A stretch of DNA of 64,000 bases from Curvibacter sp. CHRR-16 (lineage in GTDB: Bacteria > Pseudomonadota > Gammaproteobacteria > Burkholderiales > Burkholderiaceae_C), in NCBI RefSeq assembly GCF_018474005.1, contig NZ_JAHCSH010000001.1, positions 248,001 through 312,000 on the forward strand, in the 5' to 3' direction. The translations under genes were made by a program, and so were the position numbers. The notes beneath the pieces were generated by a model. The model was not told the origin of the DNA. It worked only from the letters and a program-made list of their open reading frames with translations, and did not search any database. Below are positions 55,400-64,000 of the stretch, in pieces; the stretch's first letter is position 1; every line of letters starts with the position of its first letter.

Positions 55400-55415
55400 T
55401 GGCATGCGTATTGCT
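55400..55415 (+). promoter_or_regulatory. Sigma-54 (RpoN) promoter of the guanidine operon
   Basis: TGGCATGCGTATTGCT matches the -24/-12 consensus TGGCAY-R-N4-TTGCW at every defined position, with GG at 55401-55402 and GC at 55413-55414. Predicted start near 55426. It implies an enhancer-binding activator, most simply NtrC under nitrogen limitation. Confidence 0.8.
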
Positions 55416-55423
55416 TTGGATGT

Positions 55424-55438
55424 TTTGGTATTACCAAA
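55424..55438. promoter_or_regulatory. Candidate operator at the predicted transcription start
   Basis: TTTGGTA, one base, TACCAAA: a perfect seven-base inverted repeat overlapping the expected +1 of the sigma-54 promoter and 40 bases before the first gene. A repressor bound here would block transcription; the NikR-like protein encoded in the operon is the obvious candidate (inference). Confidence 0.6.
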
Positions 55439-55477
55439 TTTGTAGTTAGTAATATTCAGCAATCGAAAGGACAAACC

Positions 55478-56476
55478 ATGTTGGCTCATTTGGGTATGCG
55501 AAAAGTGGTGTGCAGCGTTGCCAAGGCTTTGGCTGTTACGCTGGTGTCGGTGGGGGCTTTGGCGGCCCACGCAGCTCCATTGAAAGTGGGGTACAGCGAC
55601 TGGCCGGGTTGGGTGGCGTGGCAAGTGGCGATTGACAAGGGTTGGTTCAAAGAAGCGGGCGTGGATGTCAAGTTCGAGTGGTTTGACTACTCCGCATCGA
55701 TGGAAGCATTTGCTGCTGGCAAACTCGATGTAGTGGCGATGACCAATGGCGATGCTCTGGTGACCGGATCCGGTGGTGCCAAGAGTGTGATGTTCCTCAT
55801 TACCGACTACTCCAGTGGCAATGACCAAATCGTCGCTAAACCCGGTATCAAGTCCTTGCAAGACTTGAAAGGCAAGAAAGTCGCTGTAGAAGCCGGTTTG
55901 GTAGACCATTTGTTGTTGGTCAATGCCCTCAAAAAAGCAGGATTGAAGGAAGCGGACATTACCTTGGTCAATGCCAAAACCAATGAGTTGCCGCAAGTCT
56001 TTACGGCCAAAGACATTGCTGCTATCGGCGTGTGGCAACCGGTGGCGGGTGAGGCTCTCAAGGCGGTGCCCGGCTCTAAAGCCATCTATACCTCAGCCGA
56101 TGAGCCTGGTTTGATTTACGACGTCATGGCAGCCAAACCCGCTGTGGCCAAGAGTCGCCGTGCCGATTTGCTCAAGATGGTGCAAGTGTGGGACAAGGTG
56201 GTGGCCTATATCAAAGACCCCAGCACCCGCACCGATGCCATCAAGATCATGGCAGCTCGCTCTGGCGTGAGTCCTGCGGATTACGAAACCTTTGTCAATG
56301 GCACACGCTTGCTGTCGGTGGCTGAAGGCAAAAGTATCTACGCCAAAGGCATTGGCTTTAAGAGCATCTATGGCTCTACCGACTTTGTGAACAAGTTCAA
56401 TGTGGCCAATACCGTCTACAAGCAAGCCGAGAAGGTGGAAAGCTACTTGGACCCTTCCTTCTACGAAGGCAAGTAA
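55478..56476 (+). CDS. Substrate-binding protein of the guanidine/urea-carboxylase-linked ABC importer
   Basis: A 332-residue periplasmic receptor related to nitrate/sulfonate/taurine-binding proteins. The signal peptide (AKALAVTLVSVGALAAHA) is followed by LKVGYSDWPGWVAWQVAIDK, KFEWFDYSASMEAFAAGKLD and IGVWQPVAGEALK. This branch is usually annotated as the urea-carboxylase-related transporter; given the riboswitch in the operon, guanidine or a guanidinium compound is the likelier ligand. The ATG at 55478 has AAAGGA upstream; 55496 is possible. It is the first gene of a seven-gene unit. Confidence 0.9.
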   Translation: MLAHLGMRKVVCSVAKALAVTLVSVGALAAHAAPLKVGYSDWPGWVAWQVAIDKGWFKEAGVDVKFEWFDYSASMEAFAAGKLDVVAMTNGDALVTGSGGAKSVMFLITDYSSGNDQIVAKPGIKSLQDLKGKKVAVEAGLVDHLLLVNALKKAGLKEADITLVNAKTNELPQVFTAKDIAAIGVWQPVAGEALKAVPGSKAIYTSADEPGLIYDVMAAKPAVAKSRRADLLKMVQVWDKVVAYIKDPSTRTDAIKIMAARSGVSPADYETFVNGTRLLSVAEGKSIYAKGIGFKSIYGSTDFVNKFNVANTVYKQAEKVESYLDPSFYEGK

Positions 56477-56509
56477 TCCCGATCCACAACCATTGCACAA
56501 GGCACAACC

Positions 56510-57454
56510 ATGAACGCGCTCACCTCTTTTTGGCGCCATCGCTCCGTGTTGACTGTGGGGGCGTTCGTGTTGCCCTTGCTGCTGTGGTGCTTGGTCAGCT
56601 ATGTACCGTTTGTATGGCACCCCAAGGTGCAGGTACAAGAGCCAGGCAGTGTGGACTATTTCGAGGCGGGCATGCTGGTGGACAAAGAAGAATTTGCCAC
56701 CCAGCTGCAAACCGCCCAGCAGGCGGGACAGGCTTTGCCTGTGGGAGTGCCTGCCAACCCCATTTATTTGCCTGCGCCGCATGCGGTGGCGCGGGCGCTG
56801 TACACCGCTTTCACCACAGCCCCTGAACAAAAAAATGCGCCGTGGTTGCACGAAAGCCTGTGGCACAGCATTCAGGTCATTTTCTGGGGCTTTGTGCTCT
56901 CGTCCATTGTGGGCATTCCCATGGGCATATTGGCTGGCACCTACCCCACGCTGGCGCGCTTGACCGAGCCGTTTATCGAATTCTTCCGCTACCTGCCTGC
57001 GCCAGCTTTTGGGGCGCTGGCCGTGGCGGTGCTGGGTATTTACGATGGCCCCAAGATTGCCATCATCTTCATTGGCACCTTCTTCCAGCAGGTGCTTATC
57101 GTGGCCAACACCACCCGCAAGCTGGAGGCTACTTTGGTGGAAGCTGCCCGCACACTGGGCACCAAGGGCTTCAAGTTACTCAGCACGGTGGTGGTGCCCG
57201 GCATCTTGCCCAACCTCTATTTGGACCAGCGCATTTTGCTGGGTTGGGCGTGGACTTACCTCATCGTGGCTGAGCTGATTGGCACCAGCACGGGCATCAC
57301 CTTCTTCATCACCCAGCAGGCACGCTACCAGCACTTTGACAACGTGTACGCCGCCATCATCATCATCGGCGTGATCGGCTTTGGCAGCGACTTGGTACTG
57401 GCTTGGCTAGGGCGCAAGCTCTTCCCCTGGGATCAGGGTCAAAAACGCGCTTGA
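56510..57454 (+). CDS. Permease of the guanidine-linked ABC importer
   Basis: A 314-residue membrane protein of the SsuC/TauC type. After a first membrane helix there is an unusually long periplasmic insert (about 38-95) that is characteristic of this carboxylase-linked branch. The EAA loop is [20 protein letters not shown]. It follows the receptor gene by 33 bases. Confidence 0.92.
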   Translation: MNALTSFWRHRSVLTVGAFVLPLLLWCLVSYVPFVWHPKVQVQEPGSVDYFEAGMLVDKEEFATQLQTAQQAGQALPVGVPANPIYLPAPHAVARALYTAFTTAPEQKNAPWLHESLWHSIQVIFWGFVLSSIVGIPMGILAGTYPTLARLTEPFIEFFRYLPAPAFGALAVAVLGIYDGPKIAIIFIGTFFQQVLIVANTTRKLEATLVEAARTLGTKGFKLLSTVVVPGILPNLYLDQRILLGWAWTYLIVAELIGTSTGITFFITQQARYQHFDNVYAAIIIIGVIGFGSDLVLAWLGRKLFPWDQGQKRA

Positions 57455-57516
57455 AGCGGCCTTCAAGCACCTCTAAAGCCACCACGATCAAGACCACCAG
57501 GACAGGAGAGAGCACC

Positions 57517-58428
57517 ATGAGTTTGCCCAGCTACCTAGACCAGAGCGAGGCCGTGCGCGAGCGCTTTGCCCGTATCCGCCAGCGCGAGGTGATTTTGGAG
57601 GTGAAAAACCTCTACAAACGCTACCCCTCGCCCCAAGGGGAAACCGAGGCGCTGCGCAATATCAACTTTCAAATCCACCGGCGCGAGTTCGTTTGCGTTA
57701 TTGGCGCATCGGGCTGCGGCAAGTCCACGCTCATCCGCACCTTGGCGGGGCTGGAGAAACAGTCGGCGGGTGATGTGCTGCTGGACGGCCAACCCGTCAA
57801 AGGGCCGGGGCGTGACCGTGGCATGGTGTTCCAAGGCTATTCGCTCTTTCCGTGGTTGTCGGTCAAGCGCAATGTGATGTTTGGTCTGCAAACCAATGGC
57901 ATGGGCTTTGAAGCCGCTGAACGCGAAGCGCGCCAGTGGCTGGACATGGTGGGCTTGACCAAGTTTGCCGATAACTACCCGCACCAACTCTCGGGCGGCA
58001 TGCGCCAGCGCGTGGCTATTGCCCGTGCCTTGGCCAACCAGCCGCGCATCTTGCTCATGGACGAGCCTTTTGGCGCTTTGGATGCCCAAACCCGCAGCAA
58101 GATGCAAAGCCACTTGCTCGACATCTGGCGCAACATCGACATCACCATCCTCTTCATCACCCACGATCTGGACGAGGCCATCTATTTGGCCGACCGCATC
58201 TTGGTGCTCAAGCCCCACCCCGGCGAGGTGCAAGAGTTCATCGAAGTGCCGGTGCCGCGCCCGCGCTCGCCCCAGCAGTTCAGTAGCGCCGAGTTTTTGG
58301 CCACCAAACAGCGCTTGGACGCACTCATTCACCCGCCCAAAGCCGCCAGCGAACTGGCCGCCGAAGAAGAGTCCACCCCCAAGCCACAGCTCTACCGCAT
58401 GACCGATGTGGCCGACAACGTGGAGTAA
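57517..58428 (+). CDS. ATP-binding protein of the guanidine-linked ABC importer
   Basis: A 303-residue ATPase of the SsuB/TauB type. Walker [13 protein letters not shown]-loop [12 protein letters not shown], signature [15 protein letters not shown], Walker [13 protein letters not shown] and the switch [18 protein letters not shown]-terminal extension of about 40 residues ([20 protein letters not shown]) is unusual. The ATG follows GGACAGGAGAG and discards an upstream frame overlapping the permease. Confidence 0.93.
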   Translation: MSLPSYLDQSEAVRERFARIRQREVILEVKNLYKRYPSPQGETEALRNINFQIHRREFVCVIGASGCGKSTLIRTLAGLEKQSAGDVLLDGQPVKGPGRDRGMVFQGYSLFPWLSVKRNVMFGLQTNGMGFEAAEREARQWLDMVGLTKFADNYPHQLSGGMRQRVAIARALANQPRILLMDEPFGALDAQTRSKMQSHLLDIWRNIDITILFITHDLDEAIYLADRILVLKPHPGEVQEFIEVPVPRPRSPQQFSSAEFLATKQRLDALIHPPKAASELAAEEESTPKPQLYRMTDVADNVE

Positions 58429-58433
58429 GTGCC

Positions 58434-58946
58434 ATGACGGATAAACCGACTGATAAACCCCGCAAACCCTTGCTTGAAGAAAAGGGCAGCACCGTGAGCC
58501 GCATCAGCATCTCGCTGCCCCCGGCCTTGCTCGAAGAGCTGGACCACATGGTCAACAGCAAGGGCTATGACAGCCGCTCGCAAGCCATCAGCGACATGGT
58601 GAACTACCAGCTGGTCGAGCACAAACGCACGCTGGGCAACGACGTGATGGTGGGCACGCTCACCCTCTTGTACGACCGCACCACGCGCTTGTTGCAAAAA
58701 AAGCTGGCCGACCTGCAGTACGAGCACATTGACGAGGTGATCAGCTCGCTGCACGTGCACCTGACGCACAACCAAATCATGGAAGTGATCTTGCTGCAGG
58801 GCCCTGCGCACTACCTGCAGCAAATCGCCAACGAAATGATTGCCCAGCGCGGCGTGATCACGGGCCACCTGCAACTCATGGCCGCCATCATCCCGCCCGT
58901 TCACCCCGCAAGCCCCTCCAGTTCATCCGACGAGACCTCCGCATGA
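58434..58946 (+). CDS. NikR-like ribbon-helix-helix regulator with altered metal site
   Basis: A 170-residue protein with the NikR architecture. Residues 21-60 form a CopG-type DNA-binding domain (VSRISISLPPALLEELDHMV, SRSQAISDMV), followed by an ACT-like domain with LHVHLTH and IAQRGVITGHLQLM. His107 and His109 match E. coli NikR His87 and His89, but the Cys95 position is Ile115 and the His76 position is Tyr96. A square-planar nickel site is therefore not expected. It sits between the importer and the deiminase genes (5-base gap, then ATGA overlap) and may sense guanidine, another metal or a nitrogen signal. Confidence 0.88.
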   Translation: MTDKPTDKPRKPLLEEKGSTVSRISISLPPALLEELDHMVNSKGYDSRSQAISDMVNYQLVEHKRTLGNDVMVGTLTLLYDRTTRLLQKKLADLQYEHIDEVISSLHVHLTHNQIMEVILLQGPAHYLQQIANEMIAQRGVITGHLQLMAAIIPPVHPASPSSSSDETSA

Positions 58947-59674
58947 CAAATCCTATCCCTAACGACAAACTGCTCTGGACGCACGAAGTGCCTGCGGGCA
59001 CCCACTGGTCTGGCCTGATTCGCCGCGGTACCGTGCTGCGCTTTACCGATGTAGAGGGCGGCGCCAACTGTGCGCTGTACTTCTTCAACCCCGAAGACAA
59101 GCTAGAGCGCTACAACATGCCCGACACCCTCAAGGCCCAGCACACGGCCTTGCTCAGCCGGGGGCACTGTTTGTACTCCGATATGGGCCGCATCTTTGCC
59201 TCCATCGTGGCCGACAGCGTGGGCTGGCACGACAGCTTTTGCGGTGTGAGCGATGCCGACATGGTGCGCCAGCGCTATGGCGATAGCCACTACCAACAAG
59301 ACCGCAACGCCATGCTGCGCAATGGGCGGGATTCCTTGCTCATTGAGCTGGGCAAGTACGGCCTCGGGCCACGCGACTTGGGCCCCACCATCAACCTGTT
59401 TAGCAAAGTGCAGCCCGACGACGCAGGGCAACTGCAGTATGTGCACGGCCACAGCAGCGCGGGCAGTTATGTGGATTTGCGCTTTGAGATGAACACGCTG
59501 GTGTGCCTTTCCACCGCGCCGCACCCACTCAACCACAGCCCGCGCTACGACGCCCACCCCGTACTGCTGAGCGCCTACCGCGCCGATCCGGTGGCAACTG
59601 ACGACTACTGCCGCAATTTCCGCCCCGAAAACCAACGCGGCTTTACCAATACTGAACGTTACGTAGGACTCTGA
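58943..59674 (+). CDS. DUF1989 protein, carboxyguanidine deiminase subunit (first)
   Basis: A 243-residue protein of the family long annotated as urea carboxylase-associated protein or aminomethyltransferase-like. Work on guanidine metabolism has shown that such pairs (CgdA and CgdB) deiminate carboxyguanidine to allophanate. Family features: [76 protein letters not shown]. Here the cysteines expected near the end are sparser than in the second subunit. It overlaps the regulator gene by four bases. Confidence 0.9.
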   Translation: MTNPIPNDKLLWTHEVPAGTHWSGLIRRGTVLRFTDVEGGANCALYFFNPEDKLERYNMPDTLKAQHTALLSRGHCLYSDMGRIFASIVADSVGWHDSFCGVSDADMVRQRYGDSHYQQDRNAMLRNGRDSLLIELGKYGLGPRDLGPTINLFSKVQPDDAGQLQYVHGHSSAGSYVDLRFEMNTLVCLSTAPHPLNHSPRYDAHPVLLSAYRADPVATDDYCRNFRPENQRGFTNTERYVGL

Positions 59675-59676
59675 CC

Positions 59677-60345
59677 ATGGCCATTGTTGAAAGCACCCTA
59701 GACCCCCGCCACGCCGTGCTGAGCGAGACTTGCCTGGCTGGCGAGCCGTGGATCAAAACCATCCGCAAAGGGCAGTACTTGCGCATCCTCGATCTGGAAG
59801 GCAATCAGGCTGTGGACACGCTGTTTTACAGCGCCGCCAAGCCCGAGGAACGCTACAGCGCCACCGACACCATCGCCCGCCAAGGTGCGCTCTACCTCAC
59901 TGCTGGCAGCAAGCTGTATTCCAACGAAGGGCAGGTCATGCTCACCATCGTGGCCGATACCTGCGGTCGCCACGACACGCTGGGTGGTGCCTGCGCCTCC
60001 GAGAGCAACACCGTGCGCTACGCCATCGACAAGCGCCACATGCACAGTTGCCGCGACAACTTCCTGCAGGGCTTGGCCTACTGCAGCTGCCACGACAAGG
60101 GCGCAGCCGCTTTGGGGCTGGGCAAGCGCGATCTGGCACCCAACATCAACTTTTTTATGAACGTACCCATCACTGCTGCAGGCGGATTGACCTTTGCCGA
60201 TGGCATATCGGCCCCCGGCAAATATGTGGAAATGCGTGCCGAGATGGATGTGGTCTGCCTCATTTCCAACTGCCCGCAGCTCAACAACCCCTGCAATGGC
60301 TACAACCCCACGCCGGTGCAGTTGTACATATGGGATGCGCAGTAA
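59677..60345 (+). CDS. DUF1989 protein, carboxyguanidine deiminase subunit (second)
   Basis: A 222-residue partner of the preceding gene. [58 protein letters not shown] and the cysteine-rich [19 protein letters not shown] are the hallmarks; several cysteines and histidines ([16 protein letters not shown]) could form the metal site. With the first subunit it should act on the product of the carboxylase encoded next. It starts two bases after the previous stop and is followed by the riboswitch. Confidence 0.9.
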   Translation: MAIVESTLDPRHAVLSETCLAGEPWIKTIRKGQYLRILDLEGNQAVDTLFYSAAKPEERYSATDTIARQGALYLTAGSKLYSNEGQVMLTIVADTCGRHDTLGGACASESNTVRYAIDKRHMHSCRDNFLQGLAYCSCHDKGAAALGLGKRDLAPNINFFMNVPITAAGGLTFADGISAPGKYVEMRAEMDVVCLISNCPQLNNPCNGYNPTPVQLYIWDAQ

Positions 60346-60373
60346 GCCTGCCGCCCCATCACTTTATCCCGCA

Positions 60374-60425
60374 GCCGGGACGACCCGGCGTGCTATCTCC
60401 CCTCGCAGGACGGCCTGCACAAGGA
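60374..60425 (+). promoter_or_regulatory. Guanidine-II (mini-ykkC) riboswitch
   Basis: Two hairpins with ACGR tetraloops: GCCGGG-ACGA-CCCGGC (60374-60389) and GCAGG-ACGG-CCTGC (60405-60418), joined by 15 bases and followed by the ribosome binding site AAGGA (60421-60425) seven bases before the carboxylase ATG. This is the defining architecture of the guanidine-II class, where guanidine bridges the two loops and frees the Shine-Dalgarno. Both stems are perfect. Confidence 0.92.
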
Positions 60426-60431
60426 AAGTCC

Positions 60432-63400
60432 ATGTTCACAAAGGTCTTGATTGCCAACCGGGGCGCTATTGCTTGTCGCATCCAGCGCACCTTGAAAAAA
60501 CTGGGCGTCCAGTCCGTGGCTGTCTATTCCGAGGCCGATGCCCACGCCCGCCACGTGCTGGAGGCAGACCATGCGGTGCTGCTCGGCCCCGCCCCAGCGG
60601 CCCAGAGCTATTTGCGCGCCGACAAAATTTTGGATGAGGCCCGCCGTCTGAAAGTGGATGCCATCCACCCTGGCTACGGTTTCCTGTCGGAGAACCCCGA
60701 CTTTGCCCAAGCCTGCGAGGACGCTGGCATCGCCTTCATTGGCCCCACTGCAGCGCAAATGCGCTCGTTTGGCCTCAAGCACACCGCACGCGAACTGGCG
60801 CAGGCCAACGGCGTACCCCTGTTGCCCGGCAGCGGCCTGCTGCGTGACGTGCAGCAAGCCCACGACGAGGCGCAGCGCATAGGCTACCCCGTCATGCTCA
60901 AAAGCACGGCTGGGGGCGGTGGCATTGGCATGCGCCTGATCTGGAGCGCCAGCGAACTGGCCGAGGCCTTTGCCTCCGTCGAGCGGCTGGCCCGTGCCAA
61001 CTTCAAAGAGGCGGGCCTGTACCTGGAAAAGTACGTGCAGCAGGCACGCCATATCGAGGTGCAGTTGTTTGGCGACGGGCAGGGCGAAGTCATCGCGCTG
61101 GGCGAGCGCGACTGCTCGGTACAGCGCCGCAACCAAAAGGTGATTGAAGAAACCCCCGCACCAGGCTTGAGCGCCCGCCAGCGCCAGCAACTGCTGGACG
61201 TGGCTGTGCGGCTGGGCAAAGCGGTGAACTACCGCTCTGCAGGCACGGTGGAGTTTGTGTACGACGCGGCGACCAAGGAGTTTTACTTTTTGGAAGTGAA
61301 CACCCGACTGCAGGTGGAGCACGGCGTGACCGAAGAGTGCACCGGCGTGGATTTGGTGGAGTGGATGGTGCGCTTGGCCGCCAAAGACTTGCCGTCCTTG
61401 GCCAGCCTGCAAGTCAAGCCCAAGGGAGCGGCCATTCAGGTGCGCCTGTATGCCGAAGACCCGCACAAGCAATTCCAACCCTCGGCGGGCTTGCTCACGG
61501 CGGTGGATTTCCCCGCCCATATCCGCGTGGACAGCTGGGTGGAGGCAGGCACGGCCGTGCCGCCCAACTACGACCCCATGCTGGCCAAGCTCATTGCCTA
61601 CGGCCCCAACCGGCAGGCCGCACGGCGCAGGCTCTTAGCGGCGCTGCAGGCCACGCAAGTAGCGGGCATCGAGACCAACAAGGACTATCTGCAGCAGGTG
61701 TTGGACCACGGGCCCTTTGTGGCGGGCTTGCAGACCACGCGCATGCTGGAGCAGTTTCACTACCAGCCGCACAGCGTGGACGTGCTGGAGCCGGGCGTGC
61801 AGTCCAGCATCCAAGACTGGCCGGGCCGCGTGGGCTACTGGGACATTGGTGTGCCCCCATCGGGCCCCATGGACAACCTGTCCATGCGCTTGGCTAACCG
61901 CTTGGTGGGCAATGCGCAAGGCGCTGCCGCACTGGAGATCACCGCTGCCGGGCCCACGCTGCGCTTTAACTGCGACAGCGTGGTGGCCCTGACCGGTGCC
62001 CGCATGGGCGCGCAGCTCAACGGCAAGACCCTGCCTTGGTACAAGGCCGTGGCCGTGCCCGCAGGCAGCGTGCTGCAGTTGGGCCGTGCCGAAGGCGCGG
62101 GCTTGCGCAGCTACCTGGCCGTGCAGGGTGGCTGGCAAGTGCCGCAGTATTTGGGCTCGGCCTCTACCTTTGCGCTGGGCCAGTTTGGTGGCCACGGTGG
62201 CCGCACCCTGCGCACGGGCGATGTGCTGCACCTGCAGGGCGTGCACCCAGCCAACTGGGCCAGCGCCCGCCAACGCCAAGCACTGCCTACCAACTTGCAG
62301 CCGCGCTTGGTGCGCGAGTGGCAGATTGGCGTGCTCTACGGCCCCCACGGTGCACCAGACTTTTTCACCGCGCAAGACATCGACAGCTTTTTTGCCACCC
62401 GCTGGGAGGTGCACTACAACTCCTCGCGCACCGGGGTGCGCTTGATTGGCCCCAAACCCCAGTGGGCCCGCACCGACGGTGGCGAAGCGGGGCTGCACCC
62501 CTCCAACATCCACGACAACGCCTACGCCATTGGCGCGGTGGACTTCACGGGGGACATGCCCGTTATCCTAGGCCCCGACGGCCCGAGCTTGGGCGGCTTT
62601 GTCTGCCCCGCCACCATCGTGCAGGCCGAGTTGTGGAAGATGGGACAGCTCAAACCCGGCGACACCGTGCGCTTTGTACGCCTGACGCGCGAGCAGGCCA
62701 ATGCCATGCAGCGCGCCCAAGACGCTGCGCTAGACAGCCTGACAGAGCCCGCCCAGCAAGCCCTGCCACGCCAGCATGCGCCGCTCTTGTCGCCCGTGTT
62801 GCGCCATGTGCCTGTGGACGGGGACAAGCCGCAGGTGGTGGTGCGCCAGTCGGGCGATGCCAATTTGCTCATCGAAATGGGGCCGCTGGTGCTGGACTTG
62901 GAGCTGCGCTTGCGCATCCAAGCCCTCATGACCGAGGTGAAGGCGCAGATGGCGCGCGGCAAGCTACGCGGCATCCTCGACCTGACGCCCGGCATCCGCT
63001 CGCTGCAAGTGCATTTCGACCCGCGCGTGGTCGACCAAGACCGCTTGATTGCGCAACTCTTGCAACTGGAAGACAAGCTGCCCGCCGTGGATGACATGGA
63101 AGTGGACTCGCGCACCGTGTGGCTGCCCTTGTCGTGGGACGACCCCGCCACCAAGCTGGCCATTGAGAAGTACATGCAGTCCGTGCGGCCTGATGCGCCA
63201 TGGTGCCCCAGCAATATCGAATTCATTCGCCGCATCAATGGTTTGAAGTCCATCGAGGATGTCTACAAGGTGGTGTTTGAGGCCAGCTACCTCGTCATGG
63301 GGCTGGGCGATGTGTACCTCGGCGCACCCGTGGCCACACCGCTCGACCCGCGCCACCGCTTGGTCACGACCAAATACAACCCGGCCCGCACTTGGACGCC

Positions 63401-64000
63401 CGAAAACGCCGTGGGCATTGGTGGTGCCTATATGTGCGTGTATGGCATGGAAGGCCCTGGCGGCTACCAGTTTGTCGGTCGCACTGTGCAGATGTGGAAC
63501 CGCTACAAGAAGACGCAGGACTTTACCCAGCCCTGGCTGCTGCGCTTTTTTGACCAAGTGCGTTTCTACCCCGTGGGGCAGGACGAACTGCTCAAGCTGC
63601 GCGAAGACTTCATCAGCGGCAAGTTCCAGCTCAAGATGGAGCCGGGCACGCTGCGCCTGAAGGACTACCGCCAGTTCTTGGCCGACAACCAGCGCAGCAT
63701 CAGCCAGTTCAAAGCGCGCCAACAAAGCGCTTTTGATGCCGAGCGCGAGCGCTGGAAAGCCGCAGGCCAAGACGTGGTGGTGGACGATGCCAGTGCCAGT
63801 GCACCAGCCGCGCCAGCGCTGGAGTTGCCAGCGGACAGCCATGCGGTGGCCAGCGCTGTGGCGGGCAGCTTGTGGAAGGTGGTGGCCCCCGTGGGCACGG
63901 CGGTGCAACCGGGCGATGTGCTGGCCATTGTGGAGTCCATGAAGATGGAATTCCCCATCCATGCCACCCGGGCTGGTACGGTCAGTCAGTGGCTGGTGAA
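60432..64000 (+). CDS. Biotin-dependent guanidine (urea-type) carboxylase (partial)
   Basis: Cut by the right edge after 1189 residues; relatives have about 1200, so little is missing. Domains in order: biotin carboxylase ([20 protein letters not shown], glycine-rich [12 protein letters not shown] near 160, [15 protein letters not shown]), KipA/allophanate-hydrolase-subunit-2-like domain ([20 protein letters not shown]), KipI-like domain ending in the [11 protein letters not shown] region, and a biotin carrier with ESMKMEF, biotinyl lysine Lys1171. It carboxylates urea or guanidine with bicarbonate and ATP. The guanidine-II riboswitch in front and the two deiminase genes favour guanidine. An allophanate hydrolase is expected just beyond the edge. 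Confidence 0.93.
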   Translation, partial: MFTKVLIANRGAIACRIQRTLKKLGVQSVAVYSEADAHARHVLEADHAVLLGPAPAAQSYLRADKILDEARRLKVDAIHPGYGFLSENPDFAQACEDAGIAFIGPTAAQMRSFGLKHTARELAQANGVPLLPGSGLLRDVQQAHDEAQRIGYPVMLKSTAGGGGIGMRLIWSASELAEAFASVERLARANFKEAGLYLEKYVQQARHIEVQLFGDGQGEVIALGERDCSVQRRNQKVIEETPAPGLSARQRQQLLDVAVRLGKAVNYRSAGTVEFVYDAATKEFYFLEVNTRLQVEHGVTEECTGVDLVEWMVRLAAKDLPSLASLQVKPKGAAIQVRLYAEDPHKQFQPSAGLLTAVDFPAHIRVDSWVEAGTAVPPNYDPMLAKLIAYGPNRQAARRRLLAALQATQVAGIETNKDYLQQVLDHGPFVAGLQTTRMLEQFHYQPHSVDVLEPGVQSSIQDWPGRVGYWDIGVPPSGPMDNLSMRLANRLVGNAQGAAALEITAAGPTLRFNCDSVVALTGARMGAQLNGKTLPWYKAVAVPAGSVLQLGRAEGAGLRSYLAVQGGWQVPQYLGSASTFALGQFGGHGGRTLRTGDVLHLQGVHPANWASARQRQALPTNLQPRLVREWQIGVLYGPHGAPDFFTAQDIDSFFATRWEVHYNSSRTGVRLIGPKPQWARTDGGEAGLHPSNIHDNAYAIGAVDFTGDMPVILGPDGPSLGGFVCPATIVQAELWKMGQLKPGDTVRFVRLTREQANAMQRAQDAALDSLTEPAQQALPRQHAPLLSPVLRHVPVDGDKPQVVVRQSGDANLLIEMGPLVLDLELRLRIQALMTEVKAQMARGKLRGILDLTPGIRSLQVHFDPRVVDQDRLIAQLLQLEDKLPAVDDMEVDSRTVWLPLSWDDPATKLAIEKYMQSVRPDAPWCPSNIEFIRRINGLKSIEDVYKVVFEASYLVMGLGDVYLGAPVATPLDPRHRLVTTKYNPARTWTPENAVGIGGAYMCVYGMEGPGGYQFVGRTVQMWNRYKKTQDFTQPWLLRFFDQVRFYPVGQDELLKLREDFISGKFQLKMEPGTLRLKDYRQFLADNQRSISQFKARQQSAFDAERERWKAAGQDVVVDDASASAPAAPALELPADSHAVASAVAGSLWKVVAPVGTAVQPGDVLAIVESMKMEFPIHATRAGTVSQWLV

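Larger units (their letters stand above)
55159..55477. other. Regulatory gap between pectate lyase and guanidine operon
   Basis: A 319-base stretch with no convincing gene. Next to the pectate lyase start it is AT-rich, with CTAGGGTAATTAC on the minus strand, probably that gene's promoter side. The plus-strand side has a terminator-like hairpin (55356-55396), a sigma-54 promoter (55400-55415) and an inverted repeat (55424-55438). One perfect NtrC-like half site, TGCACC, lies at 55313-55318. No ykkC-type riboswitch was found. Confidence 0.7.

Noticed and set aside
55200..55400. Guanidine-I (ykkC) riboswitch in the importer leader
   Set aside because: I looked for the conserved ACGG-type core and GGGA-AAGCCCGGGAGA-like end and found neither.
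55212..55445. Open frames in the leader before the guanidine importer receptor
   Set aside because: They contain the terminator-like hairpin and the sigma-54 promoter, have non-protein-like composition (Phe- and Cys-rich), and the true signal peptide starts at 55478.
60393..61520. A 375-codon minus-strand frame opposite the carboxylase and the riboswitch
   Set aside because: Antisense to a clear biotin carboxylase domain and to the riboswitch; no ribosome binding site and no domain.
1..64000. tRNA, rRNA, CRISPR arrays and insertion sequences
   Set aside because: No T-loop-like cloverleaf, rRNA sequence, regularly spaced repeats or transposase frame was recognised on reading both strands.

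Overview
The window reads as a chromosomal segment of a betaproteobacterium, most likely a member of the Comamonadaceae (Burkholderiales). The reasons are the GC-rich coding style, the tolQ-tolR-tolA and ribB-ribH-nusB orders, a RibB with a degenerate GTP cyclohydrolase II tail, a PabB-PabC fusion, a UrtABCDE urea transporter, and short in-frame coding repeats of a kind I associate with that family. I cannot settle the genus. No rRNA, tRNA, CRISPR array or integrase gene was seen.

Layout. Positions 1-6165 hold a MarR regulator followed by a NodT-type outer membrane efflux lipoprotein (cut by the left edge), then an operon on the minus strand: GntR regulator, DapA-like aldolase and the three subunits of a TRAP carboxylate transporter. 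Positions 6312-20873 are mostly housekeeping: alaS, an orphan LacI regulator, a thioredoxin-like protein, fpr, a CHASE-GGDEF diguanylate cyclase, dinG, pabBC, a chemoreceptor, an RluA-type pseudouridine synthase and trmB. Positions 20966-25805 are a nickel/peptide-family ABC importer under a cluster of TGCAA palindromes.

Positions 25806-27694 form an AT-richer island. It holds three small unrelated genes on one strand, each followed by an imperfect inverted repeat resembling an integron attC site, and then a decayed antitoxin-like reading frame. It looks like a gene-cassette cluster without its own integrase.

Positions 27695-47711 return to core genes: gluQ, a LysR regulator facing a pirin and a flavodoxin-like protein, lplT, a polysaccharide deacetylase, dnaE converging on tolA-tolR-tolQ, an aminotransferase, nusB, ribH, ribB, a 2-hydroxyacid dehydrogenase, a FimV-like protein, cytochrome b561, two YceI proteins and a LigB-type dioxygenase.

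Positions 47868-64000 are devoted mainly to scavenging nitrogen from small amidino compounds. UrtABCDE imports urea. After a pectate lyase on the other strand comes a second operon: substrate-binding protein, permease, ATPase, a NikR-like ribbon-helix-helix regulator, two DUF1989 proteins (carboxyguanidine deiminase type) and a biotin-dependent carboxylase cut by the right edge. A sigma-54 promoter with a perfect inverted repeat at the predicted start site precedes this operon. A guanidine-II riboswitch (two hairpins with ACGA and ACGG loops) lies directly in front of the carboxylase. Together these say that the operon takes up and carboxylates guanidine under nitrogen control. They argue against the older reading as a urea carboxylase system.
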